NCBI GenBank assembly: GCA_041487535.1
Contig: JBGPNM010000028.1
Location: forward strand, 1-14,491
Direction of reading: 5' to 3'
Source of the DNA: JANWHZ01 sp041487535
GTDB lineage: Bacteria; Patescibacteriota; Saccharimonadia; Saccharimonadales; UBA4665
DNA: 14,491 nucleotides
Position numbers and translations under genes: made by a program. The notes under the pieces are model-generated. The model saw nothing but the letters and a program-made list of their open reading frames with translations. It searched no databases and had not been told where the DNA came from. This document shows, piece after piece, positions 6,534 through 13,915 of this stretch (within the stretch, counting starts at the first letter, position 1; the number at the start of each line of letters is the position of its first letter).

Positions 6534-6579
6534 TCCCCGAGTGCGGCGATGAGAAATCCGCTTGCCGGTGTTTCACTAT

Positions 6580-6606
6580 TTGGCACTCTTGACCTGGGAG
6601 TGCTAA
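6580..6606 (+). promoter_or_regulatory. CIRCE operator of clpC
   Basis: TTGGCACTC - 9 bp - GAGTGCTAA differs from the CIRCE consensus at a single base (G for A at position 3 of the left arm). As at hrcA, the spacer TTGACCTGG carries the -35 hexamer. The second copy within 1.4 kb marks clpC as an HrcA target. Confidence 0.95.
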
Positions 6607-6616
6607 GTGCTATCAT
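6589..6616 (+). promoter_or_regulatory. clpC promoter, -35 inside CIRCE
   Basis: The -35 TTGACC (6589-6594), a 16-bp spacer and TATCAT (6611-6616, 5/6) form the core promoter. The -10 is preceded by TGC (6608-6610), giving an extended -10. Transcription should start near 6623, producing a leader of about 143 nt. Confidence 0.8.
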
Positions 6617-6625
6617 AGAGTAAGT

Positions 6626-6642
6626 GGCCTACACGGTAGGCC
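6626..6642 (+). promoter_or_regulatory. 5'-terminal hairpin of the clpC leader
   Basis: GGCCTAC (6626-6632) and GTAGGCC (6636-6642) form a perfect 7-bp stem with a 3-nt ACG loop within the first few nucleotides of the predicted transcript. No T-run follows, so it is not a terminator. A stem at the extreme 5' end typically slows 5'-end-dependent RNA decay (inference). A second small stem, GGCCG-GAAG-CGGCC (6730-6743), ends 6 nt before the ribosome site. Confidence 0.5.
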
Positions 6643-6765
6643 CCGTAACTTGGACAGCTAGAGCACCGCGTATAACCTGCAAGCAGCCAGCGTATATTGG
6701 TCCTGAGGTGCCTCTGATACAACATTAACGGCCGGAAGCGGCCACAAATAGGAGGTGACCACTTT

Positions 6766-9255
6766 ATGCCCCCCAACTCTTCCCCCGACGATTTTCAGGA
6801 ACTTCTTAATCATTTGACGACGAATGCTCTGCAGAGTCTGAAGCACGCGGACGCGATTGCGAAGGGCCTAGGCAGCGCATACATTGGGACCGAACACTTG
6901 CTGCTGGGCGTGCTGGCCCAGGATTCCAGCATGGGCGCCAAGATTTTGGGAAATGCCGGCGTGACGCTGGACCGGGCGCGGGTAGCGCTGAATCTTGCGC
7001 CGAAGACGCTCGTTATCAATATGATGGGCGCTAAGGGCCTGTCCGAGACGGCAAAATTGACGTTAAAGATGGCCTACGACATCGCCCAGGACTACGGCCA
7101 GGAATTCTGCGGCACCGAGCACATTCTGTATAGCATTTTGAGCCAGAAAAACGCCCGTGCTACTAAGTTGCTGCACGAACTCGATGCCAATGTGGATTCG
7201 ATTAGCAACGAGCTGGAACAGTTCCTAAACCGTCAGCAGTACGAAGAGCAGGACAATTCGGGCACCGATACAGTCCGCCGCAATACCCGTAAGGGCAAGA
7301 AAACAGCGCTCGACTTTTTTGGTACCGACCTAACAGCGCAGGCTCGCGCCGGTAAGCTTGACCCGGTAGTCAGCCGTGAGAATCAAATCCAACGCGTTAT
7401 AACTATCCTGAACCGCCGTACTAAGAATAACCCGGTGCTGATTGGCGAACCCGGGGTTGGCAAAACGGCCATTGTCGAAGGCCTGGCGCAGCGCATTATC
7501 GCCGAAGACGTGCCCGACAGTTTGATCGACAAGCGGATCGTGATGCTCGATCTGGCCGGTATGATTGCGGGCACAAAGTACCGCGGCGAATTCGAAGAGC
7601 GGCTGAAGAAAGTGCTCAGTGAGCTCGAAAAGGACAACAGCACCATTATTTTTATTGATGAGCTGCACGTTATTGTCGGCGCTGGAGCGGCCGAAGGCGC
7701 GATGGATGCCGGCAATATCCTGAAGCCGGCGCTCGCTCGCGGCAAGATCCAGGTTATTGGCGCCACGACGACTGCAGAATATACCAAGCACATCGAGAAA
7801 GACGCGGCGCTGGAGCGGCGGTTCCAGCCGGTGCAGGTACCCGAAGCGACGCTGCCGGAAACAATCGCTATCCTAAAGGGACTGCGCAAACGCTACGAAC
7901 AATTCCACGGCGTAGTCATCAGTGACGAAGTCGTCGAGGACGCGGCCAATCTCGCGAAACGCTACATCAACGACCGCTTTATGCCCGACAAAGCCATCGA
8001 TTTGCTGGACGAAGCTGCGGCCTACTTGCGGGTAGACAAGGGCCGGACGCTGCCGGAGGTACGGACGCTGCAGAAAGAGTTGAAGCTGGCGCAGACACGC
8101 ATCGAAGAAGCCGCGGATAATGAAGATTACGAGACGGCCGCCCGCGAAAAGACCCGCGCCAGCCAGATCAGCGAAGAGCTGGCCAAACTCCAGTCCGACA
8201 AGCGCAGCGGCGAACAATTGGTGGTGACCAGCGAGGGCCTGGCCGACGTCGTGTCGCGCATGACGGGCGTGCCGGTAAAAAAAGTTATCCGTTCCGAAGC
8301 GAAATACTTGCTGAACCTAGAAAAGGCGCTCGGCAGACACGTCGTCGGGCAGGCTGAAGCGGTGGAAGTGGTGGCCAAAGCCATCCGCCGCAACCGCAGC
8401 GGCGTTTCCAGCGAAAAGCGGCCGATCGGATCATTCATCTTCCTTGGCCCGACCGGGGTCGGTAAGACCGAGCTGGCCCGGGTGCTGGCCAGCGAATTTT
8501 TCGGCAGTGAATCGGCGCTCGTAAAAATCGACATGAGCGAATTCGGCGAACATCACAATGTCTCGCGCCTCGTTGGCGCTCCGGCCGGTTATGTCGGCTA
8601 CGACGACGGCGGGCAGTTCGATAAAATCCGCCGCCAGCCGTACAGCCTGGTACTTTTTGACGAGATAGAGAAGGCACACCCGGATGTTTTCAATATGCTG
8701 CTGCAAATCCTGGAAGACGGTCACATTACCGATGCCAAAGGCCGGGCAATCGACTTTACGAACACGGTCATCATCATGACCAGCAATGCCGGGGCCGAGA
8801 AGCTGCAAAAAGAGGCTGACCTGGGCTTTCATGCCAGCTCTGGCAACGATCTAAAGGATCTTGATGCCATGCACGCAGCCAACCAAGACAAAGTGCGCGA
8901 GGAATTGAAGCGAACCATGCGGCCGGAGTTTTTGAACCGTATTGATAAGGTCATTGTATTTCGCGCACTGACCAAGAAAGATATCTTCAGGATTATCGAT
9001 CTGCAAATCAACGAGCTGAAGACACGCTTGCAGAAGAAGGGCTTGAGCATCCAACTGACAGTCGCTGCGAAGCAATATCTGCTTGACCACGGCTACGATG
9101 CGCATAACGGGGTGCGGCCTCTGAGACGGCTTATCCAGGACACCATCGAGGATCATCTTGCTATGTACTTGCTGGACGACAAATACAACCGCGGCGAGGT
9201 CGTGCAAGTTGCGGCCAAAAACGGCGAGCTGGCCTATGCCGCAACGAACGAATAG
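6766..9255 (+). CDS. clpC: ATP-dependent Clp protease ATP-binding subunit ClpC
   Basis: ClpC is a hexameric Hsp100 unfoldase that feeds proteins to ClpP. The 829 residues run as follows: Clp_N double repeat (~10-150); D1 AAA+ with Walker A GEPGVGKT (227-234) and Walker B IIFIDEL (294-300); a UVR-like middle domain (~436-475); D2 AAA+ with Walker A GPTGVGKT (561-568), Walker B LVLFDE (628-633), sensor-1 MTSN (671-674) and sensor-2 GVRPLRR (782-788). The UVR-like insert and short middle domain mark it as ClpC rather than ClpB. LGF at 686-688 sits where B. subtilis ClpC has VGF, the ClpP-docking loop, so partnership with a ClpP encoded elsewhere is expected. The start ATG has an ideal AGGAGGTGA (6750-6758) at 7 nt. 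Control is by CIRCE/HrcA, whereas Firmicutes usually use CtsR. Confidence 0.96.
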   Translation: MPPNSSPDDFQELLNHLTTNALQSLKHADAIAKGLGSAYIGTEHLLLGVLAQDSSMGAKILGNAGVTLDRARVALNLAPKTLVINMMGAKGLSETAKLTLKMAYDIAQDYGQEFCGTEHILYSILSQKNARATKLLHELDANVDSISNELEQFLNRQQYEEQDNSGTDTVRRNTRKGKKTALDFFGTDLTAQARAGKLDPVVSRENQIQRVITILNRRTKNNPVLIGEPGVGKTAIVEGLAQRIIAEDVPDSLIDKRIVMLDLAGMIAGTKYRGEFEERLKKVLSELEKDNSTIIFIDELHVIVGAGAAEGAMDAGNILKPALARGKIQVIGATTTAEYTKHIEKDAALERRFQPVQVPEATLPETIAILKGLRKRYEQFHGVVISDEVVEDAANLAKRYINDRFMPDKAIDLLDEAAAYLRVDKGRTLPEVRTLQKELKLAQTRIEEAADNEDYETAAREKTRASQISEELAKLQSDKRSGEQLVVTSEGLADVVSRMTGVPVKKVIRSEAKYLLNLEKALGRHVVGQAEAVEVVAKAIRRNRSGVSSEKRPIGSFIFLGPTGVGKTELARVLASEFFGSESALVKIDMSEFGEHHNVSRLVGAPAGYVGYDDGGQFDKIRRQPYSLVLFDEIEKAHPDVFNMLLQILEDGHITDAKGRAIDFTNTVIIMTSNAGAEKLQKEADLGFHASSGNDLKDLDAMHAANQDKVREELKRTMRPEFLNRIDKVIVFRALTKKDIFRIIDLQINELKTRLQKKGLSIQLTVAAKQYLLDHGYDAHNGVRPLRRLIQDTIEDHLAMYLLDDKYNRGEVVQVAAKNGELAYAATNE

Positions 9256-9305
9256 CAACAGCTAATTCTAAAGGTATAGCAGTTCGCCGAAACGAAGGTG
9301 GGCTA

Positions 9306-9314
9306 TGCTAGACT
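9306..9314 (+). promoter_or_regulatory. Possible extended -10 promoter of radA
   Basis: TGC-TAGACT is an extended -10 with a 4/6 hexamer and no clear -35. It would start transcription near 9321, about 17 nt before the radA GTG, just upstream of the AAGGAG ribosome site. It shares the TGCTA core with the clpC, PBP and 77-aa gene promoters. No clear terminator follows clpC, so radA could also be read from the clpC promoter. Confidence 0.35.
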
Positions 9315-9337
9315 GTTTTTAGTAAGGAGACACGTAC

Positions 9338-10708
9338 GTGGCAAAACGACGGGCAGTACAGTTTGTCTGCGGGAACTGCGGCGCTATGTATGCAGCCTGG
9401 ACTGGGCGCTGCACGGAATGCGGCGAGTGGAACACAGTGCGTGAAGAGGCGGTTGCTGATGTGGGTACCTCGAACACCGCTGTTTCACGCGGGCACGTGC
9501 TGCAGGCACAAGCAGTAGAGACGTCGGTCGCTCAGGACCAGCAACGCTTGGTTTCGGGCATAGACGACGTTGATACGGTACTCGGCGGCGGTATTGTCGT
9601 TGGCAGCGTAGTGCTGCTGGCGGGGCAGCCGGGCATCGGTAAGAGCACGCTGCTATTGCAGCTGGCATACGCTGTTGCTGCCCATGCGCCTGTTTTATAC
9701 GTCAGCGGCGAAGAGTCCGCACATCAAATCGGCCTGCGGGCTGCGCGGCTTGGCGTACGCCAAGGCGGGCTGCGGCTTGCGACGAGCACCTCTGCTAACG
9801 ACATCGCGGCGACCGTAGCCGGAGGCGCGTATAAGCTAATCGTCGTTGACTCCATCCAGACCGTGGCGACCGACGGCGTGCCAACGGCACCGGGTACCGT
9901 GTCCCAGATTACCAACAGCACGCTGACAATTATGCAGGCCGCCAAGCAAGCGAATACAGCTGTCGTCTTGGTGGGGCACGTAACCAAGGAAGGGACGATA
10001 GCCGGACCGAAAGTGCTGGAGCACGTGGTAGATGTGGTGCTGCAGCTGGAGGGTGACCGGTACGGCGGTTTCAAGATTTTGCGAGCAAGTAAAAACCGAT
10101 TCGGTTCGACCAACGAAGCCGGAATTTTTGAAATGCATGAGCAGGGCATGCGCCCCGTTGAGAACCCGTCCGCCAGTTTGCTAGCCGAACGGCAAGCAAG
10201 TGACGGCTCGGTCGTACTGGCGACACTGGAGGGTACGCGGCCGCTGTTGGTGGAGGTTCAGGCGTTGGTGAACAAAACAAGTTATGGGTACCCCAAGCGC
10301 GCCGCCAGCGGCATCGACCTCAACAGAGTAAACCTGCTGGTTGCTATGCTGGAACGGCGGACCAAGCTGAACCTGGCGGACAAAGACATTTATGTAAATA
10401 TTGTTGGCGGTATGCGTATTACCGAGCCGGCTGCCGACCTGGCTGTTTGTATGGCGATTGGTTCGGCGGCCAAAGGCATGCAGCTAAAGAGCAACGCAGT
10501 CGCCTTCGGCGAGGTCGGTCTTTCCGGCGAGGTGCGCCACGTGCCGTACATCGAAAAGCGTATCGCCGAGGCAAAAAAGCTCGGCTTTGCGGCTGCTATT
10601 GGCCCTAAGGCCGGCACAGCGGCTACCGGCGGCGAGAAGAGCGTGGCATTTTTGCACGGCGTGAGCGATATTCGGAGCGCGCTCAACCAGTTTCTGGAAA
10701 AAGAGTAA
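9338..10708 (+). CDS. radA: DNA repair protein RadA (Sms)
   Basis: RadA is a RecA-like, DnaB-type helicase ATPase that drives branch migration and processes recombination intermediates. The 456 residues show a C4 zinc finger (Cys11, Cys14, Cys25, Cys28), a RecA-type ATPase core with Walker A GQPGIGKST (96-104) and Walker B LIVVDS (167-172), the RadA-specific KNRFG (252-256), and a C-terminal Lon-protease-like domain (~285-450, with GEVGLSGEVR at 391-400), which in this family is a scaffold without peptidase activity. Length is normal. It starts at GTG 9338, supported by AAGGAG (9324-9329) at 8 nt and the standard MAKxxxxFVCxxCG beginning. It lies 82 bp after clpC on the same strand and ends at a hairpin facing the PBP gene. 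Confidence 0.97.
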   Translation: MAKRRAVQFVCGNCGAMYAAWTGRCTECGEWNTVREEAVADVGTSNTAVSRGHVLQAQAVETSVAQDQQRLVSGIDDVDTVLGGGIVVGSVVLLAGQPGIGKSTLLLQLAYAVAAHAPVLYVSGEESAHQIGLRAARLGVRQGGLRLATSTSANDIAATVAGGAYKLIVVDSIQTVATDGVPTAPGTVSQITNSTLTIMQAAKQANTAVVLVGHVTKEGTIAGPKVLEHVVDVVLQLEGDRYGGFKILRASKNRFGSTNEAGIFEMHEQGMRPVENPSASLLAERQASDGSVVLATLEGTRPLLVEVQALVNKTSYGYPKRAASGIDLNRVNLLVAMLERRTKLNLADKDIYVNIVGGMRITEPAADLAVCMAIGSAAKGMQLKSNAVAFGEVGLSGEVRHVPYIEKRIAEAKKLGFAAAIGPKAGTAATGGEKSVAFLHGVSDIRSALNQFLEKE

Positions 10709-10720
10709 CGTCCCGCTGGC

Positions 10721-10753
10721 ATATTCGGTCTGGCTACAATGACCGAATATTTT
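10721..10753 (+). terminator. radA terminator
   Basis: ATATTCGGTC (10721-10730) and GACCGAATAT (10741-10750) form a perfect 10-bp stem with a 10-nt loop, running into TTTAT. It begins 12 nt after the radA stop and lies between two convergent genes. The T-run is on the plus-strand side, so it mainly serves radA; for the PBP gene the stem is available but no U-run follows. Confidence 0.75.
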
Positions 10754-10787
10754 ATAGGATGGGCGGTAGAAATCCTTGCTTACGCCT

Positions 10788-13739
10788 TCAGTGACCGCCC
10801 CCGCCGCCACCCCCATCAGCGACTGCAATAGTGAGTTTGCTGCTTGCGGTATTTTGGTAGAGAACGCTGTCGGTTGCGCTTACGTTTAAATTGCCTGCGG
10901 TGTTGCTGGTTGCCGTGTAGTCGAATGAGTAGGTATGTACGTTGCTCTGGTCGGTTGGTATCGCTTGCGTGTTGATCGTCTGGCCGTCGAGTTGCATCGT
11001 AATGGTGCCGGCTGGCGCTGTGGTATACGACCCGCCCGACAATGGGTGTGTGCCCTGAGAGACGGTAACCGTAATGGTGCAGGCCGGGTCGCACGTATCT
11101 TTCGTGGCCGTTGCATCGCTCGTGACTGTCACGGAAACCTGGGGCTGGCTGTCGCTGCAAGCGTGGACGTCATCATTGCCGCTGACGATGCCGGGGTTAA
11201 AGGCGCCATCCACAAATTTATCAACCGAGAAGCTTTTGGCATTGTTGTTCGATTGGTACGCTTTGGCAGCGTCCGGCGTGCAGCTGGTGGCCAGTTTGCC
11301 CGAGACTTTGTCGATTGTCTGGGAAATGTTGCCGCCATTATTAGGCGCCTGATACCAGGATGGGAAAAGGTCGTTGCTGGGGCTCGGCTCGACATCACCG
11401 TAGTGGATGTGGTTGCGCACGACGAACGCCGGTAGGAGCTTGATGTCCGACGGCCGCTGCCACTTAACAGGTGGTAGCCCGTTATGGGCATACTGCATAA
11501 AGCCCTTCACGAGCGGCTCGGTGAGGTACTCCATGGCGGTTCGGCGGGCAGCGGTCAGGTCTACGTTTCGCCTATGATTGCCTACCCATGCCACGACGGC
11601 GTATTTTGGTGACCAGCTGGTCATCAGGCCGTCAAAGCCGTTGTTGGTCGTGCCGGTCTTGATAGCGAAGTGCCAGCCTTGATAGCGATGAAACTTATAA
11701 CCGCTGCAGTCAGTGGCGGTGCAATAACCGGGCAGGTAGCTGGCATTCGGGTCCGAGGCCATGTCGTCCATGATATAGGCAGTATCCTTACGGATGACCT
11801 GCTTGCCTTGCGATTGCCGTATGGGTACGTTTTTACCAGCCGCATTAGTGATTTTTAGGAGGAACGTGCGCGGAATTGCGACGCCCAATCGGGCTAAGGT
11901 TGACAAGCCGTTGACGTGGTCGTCCAAGTAGAGGAACGCGCCGTCGCCGATTGCTGAGGCGCCGTAGCATTGTGTCGTTTGAGTAAGTGCTTCGTCTGAG
12001 TAGCAATTGTATGTCCGGTCCTCGTACGGATTGTCCATCATGGCCGAAGCAGTCTGGATCGTCTTGTTAATGGAGGCCGTGTCGCCGGTGCTGGAGTCAC
12101 TCGGTACAACCGACAGCATTGCTTTTACGGCCGGGATATTGCGGGAGCCCCCAAGCGCATAGCGCAGTGTTAACGGGCCGGGATTATAGAAGTCGTAATC
12201 TTGCAGACAGTTACTATGGCCCCGCGGCGGCGGCAGGCCCTTTACGGTGCACGGGTAGCCGGGGAGCGGTGTTTGCGAATCGTACAGGACGGATCCCGCG
12301 CCGACGTTATTGTTATTATCGATGAATGACGTGTAATCGTATGGCTTGAAGCTTGAGCCTGGCGGAATAAGGATGCCGGCAGCGTAGTTATTCTGGCCGT
12401 GATCGCGGTTGCTAAAGTCCACGCCGCCAACCAGCGCAACAATGTGTCCGGTCTGGACATCTTCGGCTACCATCGCCTCCTCGTCGGCCGCTCCGCCGGT
12501 GCGCCACTGGATATTATTGTAGTTATCGGCGACCAGTTTTTCGGCTTGGTTCTGCAGTCGTAGATCCAAAGTGGTGACAATTTGCCAGCCGCCGCGCTGC
12601 ACGGTATCGGCGCCATACTTCTGCTCCAGCTCCTGCTTGGCCGCCAGTACGAAATACGGTGCCTTGATGCCTTGGTATTTAGAGCTGAGCGGATGGACTT
12701 GGGCCAAAACGTCGACGTTCTTGGCTGCCGTAGCCTGGGCGCGGGAAATCATATGTTGGTTGACCATTTGGTCCAAAATGTAGTGTTGCCGGCCCAGCAG
12801 CTCGTCCTTACCGAAGTAGTCGGCTGTCACCTCTTTATTGAACGCCGGGCTGCTGTACGGCGAATAGAACGGCGGATCCTGCGGAATAGCTGCCAGCATG
12901 GCCGCTTGGGCAAGCGTGAGGTGTGCGGCGTCGGTATGGAAGTAGTCGCGTGCGGCGGCTTCCACGCCGTATTCCACGCCGCCGTATGGGGCGATATTCA
13001 GGTAGCCGGTTAGGATGTCCGCCTTGGAGTATTCGCGGCTCAGCTCTACTGCCAGGATGAGTTCCTTCACTTTGCGGGTTACGGTGCGGTTGGCGGTCCA
13101 CTGTTCATTCAGCTTAACGAGCTGCTGCGTAATTGTTGAGGCGCCCTGCAACCCGCCGCCTCCGCCACCGGCGACGTCATGCAGGCCAGCCCGCAAGATG
13201 GCGCCGGGGTTAAAAGCGCCCTCGTGGTAGAAGTTCTTATCCTCTACGGCGACTGTCGCCTGTTTTATATATGGTGACATATTATCTTCGGTCACCGGGA
13301 TGCGCTTGACGGCGTCGTAATCCTGCCAGAGCACGGTCTTGCCCCCAGAATCGTAGTAGGTAATGCTGCCGCCTAAGGAATCGCCGGAAATATCTTTGAT
13401 CTTCGGCAGGTCCTTACGGAAGTACGCGAATACACCGATGGTAAGCAGGAAAACCGCCACAATGCCCACGCCGGTAATCTTGAGCGCCATAATCGCGCCC
13501 TCGCGGCTGAACCAGTAGCGAATAACGTGTTTCGGATGCAGGCGGAACAGCGCACGCAGGACTGGATTTTTGGGAAGCGTGCTAAGGTAGGCGGCGTGTT
13601 TGGCGTCGCGGGCGTATTTGCTGGCACGCAACCGGTCGCTCAGGCTGCGGTTAATCCGTATGGTCTTGCCTGATCCGGTCGTATAGGTGTGCTTACTCTG
13701 GCGCCGTCGGCCGGAGGGCACATTGTTCGGTTCGTTCAT
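10788..13739 (-). CDS. Class A penicillin-binding protein (transglycosylase/transpeptidase)
   Basis: This bifunctional peptidoglycan synthase of 983 residues has a basic cytoplasmic tail (1-~82), one membrane helix (~85-107) and an outward-facing body. The GT51 domain has EDKNFYHE (166-173, catalytic Glu166), GASTITQQ (199-206), RKVKE (222-226) and Glu232. The transpeptidase has SSFK (462-465, nucleophile Ser462), SRN (532-534) and KTGT (694-697). All active-site motifs are intact. Unusual parts are a Gly6 run (191-196) inserted just before the STITQQ motif, about ten extracellular cysteines that may form disulfides, and a C-terminal extension. That extension has a linker (~770-860), a Ser/Thr-rich beta-sandwich-like domain (~865-975) and a GGGGGGGH end. 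The ATG lacks a well-spaced ribosome site (GGAG is ~14 nt away). It is the only gene in the window with a TGA stop. Confidence 0.95.
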   Translation of the reverse strand: MNEPNNVPSGRRRQSKHTYTTGSGKTIRINRSLSDRLRASKYARDAKHAAYLSTLPKNPVLRALFRLHPKHVIRYWFSREGAIMALKITGVGIVAVFLLTIGVFAYFRKDLPKIKDISGDSLGGSITYYDSGGKTVLWQDYDAVKRIPVTEDNMSPYIKQATVAVEDKNFYHEGAFNPGAILRAGLHDVAGGGGGGLQGASTITQQLVKLNEQWTANRTVTRKVKELILAVELSREYSKADILTGYLNIAPYGGVEYGVEAAARDYFHTDAAHLTLAQAAMLAAIPQDPPFYSPYSSPAFNKEVTADYFGKDELLGRQHYILDQMVNQHMISRAQATAAKNVDVLAQVHPLSSKYQGIKAPYFVLAAKQELEQKYGADTVQRGGWQIVTTLDLRLQNQAEKLVADNYNNIQWRTGGAADEEAMVAEDVQTGHIVALVGGVDFSNRDHGQNNYAAGILIPPGSSFKPYDYTSFIDNNNNVGAGSVLYDSQTPLPGYPCTVKGLPPPRGHSNCLQDYDFYNPGPLTLRYALGGSRNIPAVKAMLSVVPSDSSTGDTASINKTIQTASAMMDNPYEDRTYNCYSDEALTQTTQCYGASAIGDGAFLYLDDHVNGLSTLARLGVAIPRTFLLKITNAAGKNVPIRQSQGKQVIRKDTAYIMDDMASDPNASYLPGYCTATDCSGYKFHRYQGWHFAIKTGTTNNGFDGLMTSWSPKYAVVAWVGNHRRNVDLTAARRTAMEYLTEPLVKGFMQYAHNGLPPVKWQRPSDIKLLPAFVVRNHIHYGDVEPSPSNDLFPSWYQAPNNGGNISQTIDKVSGKLATSCTPDAAKAYQSNNNAKSFSVDKFVDGAFNPGIVSGNDDVHACSDSQPQVSVTVTSDATATKDTCDPACTITVTVSQGTHPLSGGSYTTAPAGTITMQLDGQTINTQAIPTDQSNVHTYSFDYTATSNTAGNLNVSATDSVLYQNTASSKLTIAVADGGGGGGGH

Positions 13740-13783
13740 ACGTGTCTAGTATGCTCCCTGCATTTGTCGTATTCTCGCTTCTG

Positions 13784-13792
13784 ATTATAGCA
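13784..13792 (-). promoter_or_regulatory. Extended -10 promoter of the PBP gene
   Basis: On the minus strand this reads TGC-TATAAT, a perfect consensus extended -10. No recognisable -35 lies 16-18 bp upstream. Transcription would start near 13777, giving a leader of about 38 nt. The promoter diverges from tyrS. Confidence 0.7.
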
Positions 13793-13869
13793 AACAGCAG
13801 CTGAGAATATGCTAAACTTTTCGGCAGCTTCGTTATTCGTTACTGTAGGCGTTACGGCCTGTCATGGGC

Positions 13870-13875
13870 TATACT
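13870..13875 (+). promoter_or_regulatory. Possible -10 of tyrS
   Basis: TATACT is a 5/6 match to TATAAT and would start transcription near 13882, about 34 nt before tyrS. No -35 at the right spacing is visible. A second candidate, TGCTAAACT at 13810-13818, has the extended form but overlaps the -35 region of the divergent PBP promoter. No T-box or other recognisable tRNA-sensing leader is seen. Confidence 0.3.
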
Positions 13876-13915
13876 TATTCACGAAAGAGCTGGAAAGGTA
13901 TATAAAAGGACTGGT

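Noticed and set aside
5164..6556. 11-base inverted match TTTCTCATCGC (5164-5174) and GCGATGAGAAA (6546-6556)
   Set aside because: An 11-mer match of this kind is expected many times by chance in 14.5 kb, and nothing else around it is shared.
6589..6606. Possible CtsR operator at clpC
   Set aside because: Only a single half-like GGTCAA on the minus strand is present, not the tandem heptad repeat, and it is explained by the -35 within CIRCE.
10788..10790. Recoded UGA (as in Gracilibacteria or Absconditabacteria)
   Set aside because: UGA occurs only as the PBP stop, tryptophan uses TGG throughout, and no reading frame contains an internal in-frame TGA.
10935..11435. 166-aa plus-strand frame inside the PBP gene
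   Set aside because: It is antisense to the PBP C-terminal region, starts mid-gene with no ribosome site, and has no recognisable motif.
13740..13915. T-box leader upstream of tyrS
   Set aside because: The space is under 180 bp and shared with a divergent promoter; no T-box core sequence, specifier stem or terminator is visible.
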